64,000 bases of DNA. Source: Fuerstiella sp. Lineage in GTDB: Bacteria > Planctomycetota > Planctomycetia > Planctomycetales > Planctomycetaceae. The notes beneath the pieces are model-generated. The model was not told the DNA's origin. It saw only the letters and a list, made by a program, of their open reading frames with translations, and ran no database searches. The stretch is from contig JALHMY010000009.1 in the NCBI GenBank assembly GCA_022843805.1, forward strand, positions 63,023 through 127,022, written 5' to 3'. Shown in pieces: positions 26,662 to 35,994 of the stretch (the first letter of the stretch is position 1; each line of letters opens with the position of its first letter). The position numbers and the translations under genes are program-made.

Positions 26662-27348
26662 TCAGGTCAAACCGCAGCGGAGCCCCGGTTGGCTCCGTTG
26701 CGTTTCAAACGGCCTTACAATGCGACGTCGCAGAGGGATGACTTCGACAGGGATGCGGCTGAATCCTGATTGCTTTCGTGTCCGATTGACCGCTCGCCAA
26801 ATGTTGAGCAACTGGCGGCGAACCGGAGCGTAAGGTTCGAAGGGTATCTCATAGAAGGCCTGAGCCAGATTCTCAGCCGAACGATGGACGGCGAGTTCCA
26901 GAAGCCAGGCTTTGAGTTCCAGATACCGTCGTCGCTCGATTTCAACATGGGCATGCCAGGAATGGTCTTTCTCACCGGACCGTTTTCGTCCGCCTCGACG
27001 GTAGCTGATCGAATAACCATCAATCTTCAGTGGCGTGTGACGGATATCGTGAATTGACTTGAGTTCGGTTTCAAAGAACGAGTGTTGCCCTTTGGTCGCC
27101 ATCAGGACGAAGGTTTGCCCGAACCGAAGGTACTGCAGATTGGCCTGGCCCAGTCGTTTGCGGCGAGCACGGGTGGATTCGGACACACCGATTCCGTACT
27201 TTTCAATCAGTCGCTGATCAATCACTCGTGCGTCTTTGTGCATCGGGATGTGGCCCGTCACATAGAACCAATAACCGTGCCGCAGGTAGCAGCAGGCAAT
27301 TTGCTGGACGAAGCCTTCGAGAGACGTTGCTTCAGCTCGATACCGCAT
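26662..27348 (-). CDS. Conserved hypothetical protein of plasmid-like context
   Basis: On the reverse strand, ATG 27348 follows AGGAGG closely. A TTG at 27363 is an alternative. The product is about 228 aa, basic and soluble. Recognisable stretches include HGYWFYVTGHIP, STRARRKRLGQANLQYLRFG, DGYSISYRRGG and FEPYAPVRRQLLNIWRAVN. I recall similar proteins in planctomycete mobile regions but know no function. The compact basic N-terminal fold could bind nucleic acid. It converges on the metallopeptidase-like gene, with only two bases between the stop codons. Confidence 0.6.
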   Translation of the reverse strand: MRYRAEATSLEGFVQQIACCYLRHGYWFYVTGHIPMHKDARVIDQRLIEKYGIGVSESTRARRKRLGQANLQYLRFGQTFVLMATKGQHSFFETELKSIHDIRHTPLKIDGYSISYRRGGRKRSGEKDHSWHAHVEIERRRYLELKAWLLELAVHRSAENLAQAFYEIPFEPYAPVRRQLLNIWRAVNRTRKQSGFSRIPVEVIPLRRRIVRPFETQRSQPGLRCGLT

Positions 27349-27363
27349 GAGCCTCCTCAACAA

Positions 27364-29113
27364 GGGGTTAACCCCTCGACCAATTTCCGAGCGACAGCTC
27401 GATACGATGGATACGCTCCCGCTGGTCGCTTCCTTTCAGAAATCAAAATCCTGCGAGGGCATGTAGAAATCAATCACGACGAAAAAGTTGCGGAGTTTGT
27501 TTAAGGGCACAAACTCCGCGTAAAGCCAGAAACGCTGATTGAGGCGGATGGGATCGAAAACTGTTGATGCGATGGACGACGCACGAATGCGTTCGCCAGG
27601 AAAGCAATAGTTCGACCGTTTCGATATTTCATGCAGCCGCGAAAACTCCATTCAGGAGTACACTGCCGCCAATCCATACTACCCACCACAAAAGAAAACC
27701 TTTGGCGTCCGAATCTGCGTGAGTACACACGTCGACCGTACGCCGCCAGTTCGCCGCCACAGGAGACTGATCCTTCCGGAACATTCTCGTGTAACCGCTC
27801 GCGTCTGTTCAGGAACCGGCTTCTCACAATGGTGAGAAGCCGGCATGTCGCTTCGACACTTTGTAGAAGTGCCCGTCAGCCCTTTCGTTGGAGTTTGCGT
27901 GCCCGGCACCACCCGTTGGCACACTCACGACATCCGACTGCCTTGCCGGTCTGTCGCTTGATTCCCGCAGAAACTTCCGTCGCTGCGTTCATCAACTTCT
28001 ACTCAGGCCACTCTCCCCCTCTACGGCGTTTTAATCACGTGACTGACCAAGTCACGCACCGGGGACCAACCCGGCTGCCGCAGAGGCTCCTGCGTTATTC
28101 ATGCTCTTCATTCTGCAGATCACGTCGCTAGCCGACATTACTCGGCGGAACTGTAGCTGTGTGACTGATTCTTCCGAACCAGCACCATTTGCATCAGGAG
28201 GACGAGCGTATTCCAACGCTGCCGCTCACTGATGATTTCAGGGAATCGAATGGAGAAGCATTCCCTTACCTGTCAGCCAGAGTCGTTCGCGGTTCGGCAC
28301 CGTCTTCTGCAAAATTCACTGGCAAGCCCTATTCACATTGGGCCTTTCATGGTTGAGCTTTTCACCGCCGATCGTTTGAATCGGTCGCCGAGTCGGTCAG
28401 ACTCGGTTTCGACTGTCACCAGCCGAAAGCTCCCCACGCCAGCCGTGTTGAACGAACTCGAACGCCGCAGCGATCAAGCCCACAACCCCACGGACGGGAT
28501 TACGCCTGTTACATGAACAAGCCTCACCCGCTTTGAAACATGACGGCCCTGGGAAACAATTTCGCCAGGGTATGTCCGCATCGCCCCCAGTCAACGCCAG
28601 TGCTCGGCGTCGTGAGAACATCGGATAGAATGCTGGGATTACTCTGTCTGTGAACGACTGCGAAACGAGTGCAGCGCGTTCACGTTTGCAGGATTACTCC
28701 AGCAAGCCTCCGTCGATCTGGGCGAGCACCTCTCGATGCACCCAGCTCTACGGGCCAGTCACGTGCAGGTTGGTATTTTCAGGTTGCTCTTGAATCGAGC
28801 CAACCTGAATCCTGCCTCTTAGCCGGAATGGTGAGTTCTGGTTTACCAAGAGTGACTGGTGTCGAAGCGACATCTTGCCGTTGCTCTTCTGTCGCAGGAT
28901 TGACCGCGACGTCGTGAACAACACGTTGACGAAATGACAGCCGCAGTCCGGATATCCGAATCCTGACCGCTGTTCTGTGAATACCGTACCGCCATCAAAT
29001 CGCAAGAGTTCCGTAACAATTTCGCCATCAATTGGTGAGCTGCTCGACAGAATTGAAGGCTTCCTGAAGGCTGATTTGCCCCTCGGTGGCAAACCGTGCT
29101 ATTTCAGTCAGTA
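27364..29113. other. Gene-poor 1.7-kb interval with one strong hairpin
   Basis: No convincing coding region was found on either strand. The open frames here have no recognisable domains and poor protein-like composition. The stretch contains a perfect 12-bp inverted repeat with a four-base loop at 27816-27843 (CCGGCTTCTCAC and its complement). It may be a decayed part of the element. The reverse-strand frame ending near 27436 (with RFWLYAEFVPLNKLRNFF) could be a remnant, but I would not call it a gene. Confidence 0.4.
27816..27843. repeat. Perfect 12-bp hairpin
   Basis: CCGGCTTCTCAC, loop AATG, then GTGAGAAGCCGG. No T-run follows on either strand, so it is not an ordinary intrinsic terminator. 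It could be a recombination or replication signal or an excised element scar. Confidence 0.7.
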
Positions 29114-29794
29114 ATGAAATCAGGTCAGAATTCATCAGCATTGCAGGCAGCAACTCGACGACGATGGAAACGGCTGCCGCCGGAAGAGCGACTGGTCTTC
29201 GTCGACATTGAGCTGGCTGCTGTGGGTCGACGTCGGGCCATCTTGCAGATTGCGGCCATCGCTGTTTCAAGGTCGCTGGTCGAACAGGAATCTTTCGAGG
29301 CCAAGATTCGCCTGGATGAATCGAGGTTTCGTCCGATGTCAGTGAGAAATCGTCACTTTGACCTGGCACAGTGGCGGCATGAGGGACGCAGTCCCAAAGC
29401 GGTTGCTTGTGATTTCGCGAGATTCCTGACGCGTCATGCATCAGCCGTGGTTCCAGGGGCTGACGGTCGGCCTCTGATTGTGGCTCAGTTGGTCGCCCAC
29501 AATGCAGAGTTTGACGGGGTCTTTCTTCGAGATTGGTTCGAGCGGCTGGGCCTTTTCTTCCCGGCTTCATATCGCATCTTTTGCACACTTCATCGAGCCA
29601 TGTGGTACTTCCACGAAGACAGGGCCATGATGCCACCCCGAGATTTCAAACTGGGAACGCTGTGTCGGCATTTTGGCGTGCCGTTCAATGATTATGAGGC
29701 TCATGATGCCCTGACCGACGTTCGAGCAACTGTGGAGCTTTATCGTCGGATGACCATGCTTGGTGCCGCACGAATGGCTCAGTCACTGAACTGA
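29114..29794 (+). CDS. DEDD-family 3'-5' exonuclease (DnaQ-like)
   Basis: Starting at ATG 29114 (a GTG at 29096 is also open), the protein is 226 aa. All three exonuclease motifs are visible: FVDIELAA (ExoI DxE, about residue 29), VAHNAEFDGVFL (ExoII, about 127) and AHDALTDVRATVELY (ExoIII, HD....D, about 195), the HxAxxD arrangement of DEDDh enzymes. Such proteins trim DNA or RNA 3' ends, as in polymerase III epsilon or RNase T. Here it stands alone near a replicon module, so a role in element replication or processing is possible. Catalytic residues are intact. Confidence 0.88.
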   Translation: MKSGQNSSALQAATRRRWKRLPPEERLVFVDIELAAVGRRRAILQIAAIAVSRSLVEQESFEAKIRLDESRFRPMSVRNRHFDLAQWRHEGRSPKAVACDFARFLTRHASAVVPGADGRPLIVAQLVAHNAEFDGVFLRDWFERLGLFFPASYRIFCTLHRAMWYFHEDRAMMPPRDFKLGTLCRHFGVPFNDYEAHDALTDVRATVELYRRMTMLGAARMAQSLN

Positions 29795-30055
29795 GTTTGC
29801 CTCACGGCGAACCGTAGGCATGTGAATAACATCCACGACGATGGTTTTCGGCACGTGTCGCTCGCGTGACCATTTTGTCGGTCCAGACGTGTCCGTTGCG
29901 TGACTTTCTCAACTCTGGACGTGTCGGTTGCGTGACCTTTTGCCTCTGAACGGCCTCTTTGAATCAGCCGATAAGTCATCGCGTTTATTGACGATATTGA
30001 CGGTCGGCTGAACGACCACGGCGTCCGGCAAAGATCTGTTTCAAAGATCTGACAG

Positions 30056-30171
30056 ACAAAGGAAGCAGCTCAGAAAAGGGGTCAGGAACGGGTTAGGAAC
30101 CAATAGCCAAATGGCCCGAAGGGTGCTGCGCACTATTAGTTCCTGACCCCTTTTCTGCACAAAGGAAGCAG
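30056..30171. mobile_element. REP/MITE-like element with 13-bp direct flanks
   Basis: A perfect 19-bp inverted repeat (CAGAAAAGGGGTCAGGAAC at 30071-30089 and its complement at 30139-30157) encloses about 50 bases. The 13-mer ACAAAGGAAGCAG flanks it on both sides (30056-30068 and 30159-30171) in direct orientation, consistent with a target-site duplication. The AAAAGGGGTCAGGAAC core resembles REP sequences mobilised by RAYT transposases. No transposase is encoded. The rest of 29795-30176 has nothing else that I recognise. Confidence 0.75.
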
Positions 30172-30176
30172 GCTGC

Positions 30177-31610
30177 CTAAAGAAGTTTGAGAGGAAGCTT
30201 GGCGAGAATATCTTTGGCCGATGCCACGCTGTCCGAACTCCCATGCTTGGGTGTGGCAAGTCTGCGTTTTGCCTCCCGCGACGCTTCTCGCAGTGCGGTT
30301 GCATCGTCCAGCCCTGCCGCCACGTAGGCCGCCACAAGGTCATTCCGAACTTGCTCGAACACCAGACGACCGCCAGGCGTTGGAGATGAAGAAGAGATTG
30401 TCGTCATGGCCTGTCGACGAGCGAGCGAATCCCGTTTTTGTTCCTCGGCCTTTCGAATGTCATGCCACCAATCCGGGGGCGTGCGACCATCCGATGCGGA
30501 TTTCTTAAGATTATCAATCAGGTACGCCATAGGACTGCGTTTGAAGAATTTCATCCCAAAGCGTTCTCGGGCCGCCAGCGTGATGTCGACCCACTCACGA
30601 ATGCGGTCATGTGGGAACTGGCGAAGGACTCGTGCAATACCAGCAGCATCGAGTCCAATCGACTGCAGCGGCTCCAACAGCGGAGAATCGGTCTTCATCG
30701 ACAGACCACGCGTCGGTCGAGCAGAACCGGGGACAGCACGCAACACCACGTCGTATTGTCCTGCTGACTGTTTCTGAATGAAGCCTGTTTGTTGATCCAT
30801 GATGAGCCCCGCAGCCGCCAATTCTGCGCAGATTCGACGTGTCTTGGCAAGAAGGTGCTTCACCGGAAGTCGACTCGATAATCCCAGCACATCGACAGCC
30901 AGTTGCTTCAGATCCATCCGAGGAGTCTGTTCCGTTCGGGCAAACACTTTTGACACGAAAAGGAACAATCGCCGTCCGGCGGGACTCAGTGAACGATACC
31001 GTTCGAGGTCAAACCACAGTGACCCACCGACGGATTTGACGAATCCAAAGAACAGCGGGTCCCAGTGGAATCGCCAGACGCGACTGGAATCGGGATCCAG
31101 CGGCAGGTGATAGCTCAGGAAACTGAAACGCACTCGACAATGTTCTGCACGAACCGGGTCGTAAAACGCGTCGCAGCCGTATTTCACCCAGGAGAGGCGT
31201 TCAATGGCCGCCGCGAACTGCTGGTATTGACGACCACCTCGGCGAACGTGCGCATCCACCAGCCCCAATTGCCGCATGCAATAATGGGGCGTTGCATGAA
31301 TCTCCGGTTCCGGCTGGGGCTGACTGAGCGTCAGAGCCAGCAGTCCCCACAGGTAGAATTCATCATGAGCTGAAAGCCCCTGCGGGCAGGAGATTTCGAC
31401 TTTTGCCGTCTTTCGACGTCGCTGTGCATCGGAATACTGAAACGACGTACGATGCAGCAATCCGGGTTGCAGTGACGCACGAGCATCCAGAGGACAGAGA
31501 GAGTGCTCAGCCAGAGTCAACTGGCCTACGCCGTAACCATTCGATGGCAGCTTCTTTGCCGCTGGAGTCTTCTGTCCCCGGTTACCATCAGATACCGTGT
31601 TTCGTTTCAT
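30177..31610 (-). CDS. Plasmid replication initiator-like protein
   Basis: On the reverse strand, ATG 31610 gives 477 aa; a GTG at 31667 would add 19 residues and no clear SD decides the matter. The central region (about residues 60-290 by either start) resembles winged-helix replication initiators: AHDEFYLWGLLALTL, SWVKYGCDAFYDP, YRSLSPAGRRLFLFVSKVF and LAKTRRICAELAAAGLI. Its position divergent from parA-parB is the usual layout of a low-copy plasmid replicon, which strengthens the call. The C-terminal part (PMAYLIDNLKKSA, then a long charged helix) may bind DNA or a helicase loader. This suggests that the island includes a plasmid-derived replicon. Confidence 0.65.
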   Translation of the reverse strand: MKRNTVSDGNRGQKTPAAKKLPSNGYGVGQLTLAEHSLCPLDARASLQPGLLHRTSFQYSDAQRRRKTAKVEISCPQGLSAHDEFYLWGLLALTLSQPQPEPEIHATPHYCMRQLGLVDAHVRRGGRQYQQFAAAIERLSWVKYGCDAFYDPVRAEHCRVRFSFLSYHLPLDPDSSRVWRFHWDPLFFGFVKSVGGSLWFDLERYRSLSPAGRRLFLFVSKVFARTEQTPRMDLKQLAVDVLGLSSRLPVKHLLAKTRRICAELAAAGLIMDQQTGFIQKQSAGQYDVVLRAVPGSARPTRGLSMKTDSPLLEPLQSIGLDAAGIARVLRQFPHDRIREWVDITLAARERFGMKFFKRSPMAYLIDNLKKSASDGRTPPDWWHDIRKAEEQKRDSLARRQAMTTISSSSPTPGGRLVFEQVRNDLVAAYVAAGLDDATALREASREAKRRLATPKHGSSDSVASAKDILAKLPLKLL

Positions 31611-31736
31611 CGCGAACACTCGTAACACGATGAGGAATTTCACGACAGCAGAATCATCGGGAGTCACGGGGAAGAAAACTCATTGACAGTGTTGCAATGC
31701 GCGTGCGACAGTCACATTGAACAATTTCGCGGACTT

Positions 31737-31763
31737 GGCCGGAATTGCCAGTGGCAATCGGCC
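31737..31763. promoter_or_regulatory. Palindromic operator- or centromere-like site between rep and parA
   Basis: In the divergent gap between the Rep-like and parA genes lies GGCCGGAATTGCCA, one base, then TGGCAATCGGCC. The inner seven bases on each side (ATTGCCA / TGGCAAT) are perfect complements and the outer GGCC blocks also pair. This is a good candidate for a ParA/Rep autorepression operator or a ParB-binding site. It does not match the common chromosomal parS. Confidence 0.55.
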
Positions 31764-31792
31764 TGAGTGAGCGACTCAATCGGTCGTAGACG

Positions 31793-32611
31793 TTGGGTTC
31801 AATCATTTGTTTCATCAATCAGAAAGGTGGCTGCGGCAAGAGTTCCACCTGTTTTCATCTGGCCGGTGCATTCGCTCAGATGGGATTGAAAGTCCTGCTG
31901 ATTGATGCCGACCCTCAGGGTTCGCTCAGTCAGGGGTTCTTTGGTTCCGAGTTGGTGGAAACGCTGGAAACGGACGAGACACTGGCCGGAGCGTTTGATG
32001 GTTCCTTCATTTTTCATAAGCCCGGACTGGCGGTTCGCTCTACCTCGTCGCCAGCAATCTCGATCGTTCCTGCCAATCAATGTCTGACACGGTTCAACGT
32101 GCCGCATCCGGAACGCCTCGGGCTGGAACAATTCGCATTGCACGACTTTCTGCAATCCCTTCCGCCGTTCGACATCACGCTGATTGATTGTCCGCCGAAT
32201 CTTTATGGCTGCAGTTGGTCTTCACTGCTGGCGTCCGACTATGTTGTGATCCCGGTTCCGCCGGAAGACTTCGGTGCTCAGGGACTTCGAGTTGTTCATC
32301 AGGCGATTGAGAATGCTCAACTGCTGAACCCGAGATTGAGTTTGCTCGGCCACGTCGTCACTCGATTTGACCGGAGGCTGGTGGTCCATCGCTCGTATGA
32401 GCAGAAACTGCGGGAGATTCATGGCGAATCGGTCTTGAGAACCGTCATTCCCGAAGTTTCCGCCTTCAAGGTATCGCTTGCCTGCCGCTGCCCGGTCGGA
32501 ATCTACAGCCCACGTACGAGTGCCGCCTGTTTGACTTCCGAACTGGGCCGTGAGATTCTCGACCACATTGATGCCGCAAAAGGCTACAGCAAGGAGGCAG
32601 TGACCGCCTGA
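31793..32611 (+). CDS. parA: ParA-family partition ATPase
   Basis: 272 aa from a TTG at 31793. The deviant Walker A is FINQKGGCGKSSTC (about residues 7-20) with the signature lysine of the ParA/MinD family. DADPQGSLSQGFFG (about 40) and TLIDCPPNL (Walker B, about 124) follow. ParA ATPases move plasmid or chromosome centromere complexes over the nucleoid. No N-terminal HTH is present, so this is a short, type Ib/Soj-like ParA. The stop overlaps the parB start by one base. Together with the divergent Rep-like gene it indicates a plasmid maintenance module. Confidence 0.93.
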   Translation: MGSIICFINQKGGCGKSSTCFHLAGAFAQMGLKVLLIDADPQGSLSQGFFGSELVETLETDETLAGAFDGSFIFHKPGLAVRSTSSPAISIVPANQCLTRFNVPHPERLGLEQFALHDFLQSLPPFDITLIDCPPNLYGCSWSSLLASDYVVIPVPPEDFGAQGLRVVHQAIENAQLLNPRLSLLGHVVTRFDRRLVVHRSYEQKLREIHGESVLRTVIPEVSAFKVSLACRCPVGIYSPRTSAACLTSELGREILDHIDAAKGYSKEAVTA

Positions 32612-33513
32612 TGGCTACCATGCAGAACAGACTCGCAAGTGTCGGACACCTGCTCAATGAATCGCTCGGAGTGAGAACTACGGAAACTCGACCGCGACTT
32701 AGTCCGGTACCCGATGCACGCGACATGGGCCGGCGACCGCTTCGAGGCTTTGGCCGAGTTGACATTCACCAGGTGATTCCGGATCCAAAGCAACCCCGCA
32801 CCGAATTCGATGAAGAAGCCATCGTATCACTGGCCGCCAACATCAAAGCCAAGGGGCAGCTTCATCCGATTCATGTTCGCTGGTCGGAAGAAGCGGAACG
32901 CTGGGTCATAATCTCGGGGGAACGCCGCTGGCGAGCCGCTCGGCATGCTGGCCTGACCACCGTTGATTGTTTCTTCCATGAACAGCCACTCAGCAACGGG
33001 CAGGTCCTGGAACTGCAGCTCATCGAGAATCTGATGCGAGAAGATTTGCGGCCGATGGAAGAAGCGAGGGCCTTTCAATCCTTGATGGACCTGAACAACT
33101 GGAACGGCAAACAGATCGCGGAAGCACTGCAGATTCCAGCATCCAAGGTGAGCCGTTCTCTAGCATTGCTGGACTTGCCAGCCGAGTTTCAGCAACAGGT
33201 CGATACAGGTCGAATCGCCGCCCGGACTGCCTATGAACTGTCGCGACTGGTCAATGACGACGACCGTCAGGAACTGGCCGAGCAGTCAGCGGAAGGCAAT
33301 CTCACCCCAGCCGAAGCAGCCGCCGCAGTCCGCAAGAAACCCACCCGACGGGCCGCAAAAACTCAAACCGTCCGACAAACATTCTTCGCCGACAACGCCT
33401 GCCAGGTTGTTGTCACCGCCCCCCGAGAATCCACCTACCACCACCTCGAAACCGCCCTGCTGGAGGCCTTGGAAGAAGTGCGCCTGCGAATCGAGAATGG
33501 CATTCGATTGTAG
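32611..33513 (+). CDS. parB: ParB/Spo0J-family partition protein
   Basis: 300 aa. The N-terminal CTPase/ParB core is clear: PDPKQPRTEFDEEAI (about residue 55), GQLHPIHVRW, SGERRWRAARHAGL (box with the arginine pair) and LIENLMREDLRPMEEARAF (about 137). An HTH follows (GKQIAEALQIPASKVSRSLALLDLP, about 165-190). The protein clamps on parS-like sites and partners ParA. It overlaps parA, so the two are co-translated. The C-terminal 60 residues contain a basic, Ala-rich linker and a short helix that probably dimerises. Confidence 0.93.
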   Translation: MATMQNRLASVGHLLNESLGVRTTETRPRLSPVPDARDMGRRPLRGFGRVDIHQVIPDPKQPRTEFDEEAIVSLAANIKAKGQLHPIHVRWSEEAERWVIISGERRWRAARHAGLTTVDCFFHEQPLSNGQVLELQLIENLMREDLRPMEEARAFQSLMDLNNWNGKQIAEALQIPASKVSRSLALLDLPAEFQQQVDTGRIAARTAYELSRLVNDDDRQELAEQSAEGNLTPAEAAAAVRKKPTRRAAKTQTVRQTFFADNACQVVVTAPRESTYHHLETALLEALEEVRLRIENGIRL

Positions 33514-33962
33514 CTACTCAGGCGTTTCACATGCCTTTTGAAAGTATTCCTTTCCGATTTGCCCACTGTTGCCGAGTCAATCGCCACGAATCGACGATGC
33601 TGCGTCGCCGGCATAAATTCGGCGAATTTTGGAGACACGTCTGATTTTATTTCGCTACGCTTCGCGAACACCACATTTCATTTTTCGGAAGCACCGCGGT
33701 CCTCTTCCTTCTCCCCTCGAAGGTCAATGCATCAGCATTGAGTGCGGAAATCTCGTCTAGCCGAATCATGCACAACACTTCTGACGTTGATGCCCGTTCT
33801 CCGAAGACAGAAAATCCGTGCCAGCTGTTCACGTTTCTACAAGAACGTCCGGATTATCCTGTCTCGACAAGCGTGATCTGTGTCGAAAGTAAGATCTGGC
33901 GACTGTTGTGTTAAGATCATCGGAGACTTGCAGTCAAGGCGCGAATTCGAGGTAGGTGAGCG
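33514..33962. other. Intergenic interval with no recognised gene
   Basis: 449 bases downstream of parB. Small frames are present on both strands, but none has a domain or a good start context. No iterons or terminator hairpin stood out. Confidence 0.5.
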
Positions 33963-35453
33963 ATGGGTGATTTCAACGAATCCTCAGGGGTGACGGAATC
34001 TGAAGGCATTCTCATCAAGCTTTGCAGGACTACATTTCTGAGTCTCTGGAGTTATCCCAATGTCTATAAAGACCAGTTTCAACATGGACGCACAGGAGAT
34101 GGCAAGGAGATTTGCGACCTGCTCGTCGTCTGTGGCGACAACATCATCATCTTCTCCGACAAGCGTTGCGAATTCGGCGAATCACCCGATCTCCACCTAA
34201 ACTGGACTCGTTGGTATCGTCGCTCAATACATAGTTCGGCAAAGCAGTTGTTGGGGGCTCGGCGTTGGATCAGGACGTATCCGTCGCGCATCTTTACCGA
34301 CAAAAACTGTACAAATCCACTCCCAATCGATTTGCCAGAAATTGCGAATGCTCGATTTCACTTGGTGGTGGTTGCGTCAGGAGCAAAGGCGGCGTGCCAA
34401 AGTGCGATCAGCGGCAGTGGCAGTTTGATTCTGAACCCAAACGTGAAAGGTAAATCGCACGTTGCTGACGATGCGATACCGTTTGTAGTTGGGGAAGTCG
34501 TTCCGGAGAACGACTTCATCCATGTTCTTGATGAAGTCTCACTGCAGATACTCCTTCAGGCACTCAACACGGTCACAGATTTTGTCGACTATCTCACTCG
34601 GAAGGAGGTGTTCGTTCGATCCGGAAAACTGAATTATGCTCTGGGAGAGGAGAACTTATTGGCTCACTACATGCTGACCATCAAGGATGGAATCCGCCAT
34701 GATTTCGACTTTCCCGATAACATTGAAGGCGTAGGTATCGAAGATGGCTCTTGGCATGCTTACTGCAACAGTGACGCGGTTCTCCGAAAGAACGTTGCCG
34801 ATCAGAAAAGCTATCTCTGGGATGATCTGATTGAACACTTTATCGTGCATGTCACGAATGGAACTCTGACTCACAGCACAGTTGATTCGCTAAGCCAATT
34901 CGAGGTAGGTGTGCGGCTAATGGCGAAAGAGTCGCGGCTTGATCGGCGAATATTGGCGGACGCGTGGATTAGTCAACTCGATACAGCTCCGGACAACCAA
35001 ATCAGTATCCGCGTGGCCACTTCACAAGACCAGACCTCGACTGTATATGTCTTTCTGCGAATGCCCCGTGCATTTGTGAAGGCCAATATAGGGTACGCCG
35101 AATTCCGTAGGAAGTATCTGTCTTCGTATCTATTTACCGTGCCACGAAAGTTTCCTAAGGCACAGTGGATCGTGGGCATCGCAACAGACTCAGACTATCA
35201 CCCTGAGCAGAGCCACGACATGGCAGTTCTTGATGCCTCTACGATGACCGACAAGGATGAACAATTTGCCACTCAACTCCTGGCAAAATACAAACAGTTT
35301 CGTGTAGGCGGCGTGCGAGCAAAAAACGTGGACGCTCAGGAATACCCAAGTGCCAACAATCCCGCAGGACTAGTCATGCAGGAACCGCCGAGAAATGCGA
35401 CTTGTCCGTGTGGCAGCGGCAAAAAGTACAAGAAGTGCTGTCGACTCGCATAG
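33963..35453 (+). CDS. SEC-C motif protein with a possible nuclease-like N-terminus
   Basis: 496 aa, starting at ATG 33963. The last 15 residues are a SEC-C zinc motif: CPCGSGKKYKKCC, three Cys plus one more. This motif binds zinc and helps SecA and many other proteins contact partners. Near residues 50-70, KEICDLLVVCGDNIIIFSDK places an Asp in a hydrophobic strand followed by a second strand ending in S-D-K, resembling a divergent PD-(D/E)XK core. The rest is unrecognised. SEC-C proteins of this size occur in defence and mobile regions. Nuclease function is only a suggestion. The gene stands alone on the + strand between two intergenic gaps. Confidence 0.65.
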   Translation: MGDFNESSGVTESEGILIKLCRTTFLSLWSYPNVYKDQFQHGRTGDGKEICDLLVVCGDNIIIFSDKRCEFGESPDLHLNWTRWYRRSIHSSAKQLLGARRWIRTYPSRIFTDKNCTNPLPIDLPEIANARFHLVVVASGAKAACQSAISGSGSLILNPNVKGKSHVADDAIPFVVGEVVPENDFIHVLDEVSLQILLQALNTVTDFVDYLTRKEVFVRSGKLNYALGEENLLAHYMLTIKDGIRHDFDFPDNIEGVGIEDGSWHAYCNSDAVLRKNVADQKSYLWDDLIEHFIVHVTNGTLTHSTVDSLSQFEVGVRLMAKESRLDRRILADAWISQLDTAPDNQISIRVATSQDQTSTVYVFLRMPRAFVKANIGYAEFRRKYLSSYLFTVPRKFPKAQWIVGIATDSDYHPEQSHDMAVLDASTMTDKDEQFATQLLAKYKQFRVGGVRAKNVDAQEYPSANNPAGLVMQEPPRNATCPCGSGKKYKKCCRLA

Positions 35454-35675
35454 TGACTGCTCTGCGGCGTCAAGATCCTTCAGGTGCCGGTTGTTGAACT
35501 TCTGTGAGATCTCGGGGAAGTACTGTTTGTTACTATCCGTGTTCACTTGTGCAAAAATGATTCATGGACATTAGTTGTCATCTTTTCTCGAATACGTTGG
35601 CCAACAAGCCACCCTGATATGGGCCAATGGCCAATGGCACGTTATGGCGTTGCGACCGTGGCGGTGGGCAGTATC

Positions 35676-35842
35676 GCGGCGGCCTGAACGGCCGCGGCCC
35701 TGAACGGGCTGCGCCGACCGGCCTTGGGGGCCGGTGCGGCTTGCGGGCTGGACGCCCGCTGTGCTCGCTGCCGCTCACACCGGGTCGATGCCGCTGGGGC
35801 GGCATGCGACCCGAAACGGGCTCCGCTGGACGCTGCGCCCTG
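35676..35842. repeat. GC-rich repeat R2, copy 1
   Basis: A roughly 167-base block found again at 45327-45492 in the same orientation. Shared stretches include GCCGCTCACACCGGGT, ATGCCGCTGGGGCGGCATGC and CGACCCGAAACGG. It contains nested palindromes (CCGGCCTTGGGGGCCGG; ATGCCGCTGGGGCGGCAT). Both copies lie upstream of regulatory genes. The remaining parts of 35454-35994 hold nothing that I recognise. Confidence 0.85.
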
Positions 35843-35994
35843 ATTCTGCGACCGGCTCTTGAGCGACTCGGTAAACTGGGAATTAAGGCGACCGGAATTC
35901 CATGAGTATCGCTGCATCCCATTCCGGCACACTTTTCTTTAGAATCCGCGAGACGTACCGCAAGCATGAAGTGTGAATCCGGACTCCCTCGAAT

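Noticed and set aside
27631..28131. 166-codon + strand frame
   Set aside because: Basic, Ser/His-rich composition without a domain, start context or neighbouring support.
29028..29636. 202-codon reverse-strand frame
   Set aside because: Antisense to the DEDD exonuclease, whose three motifs are intact.
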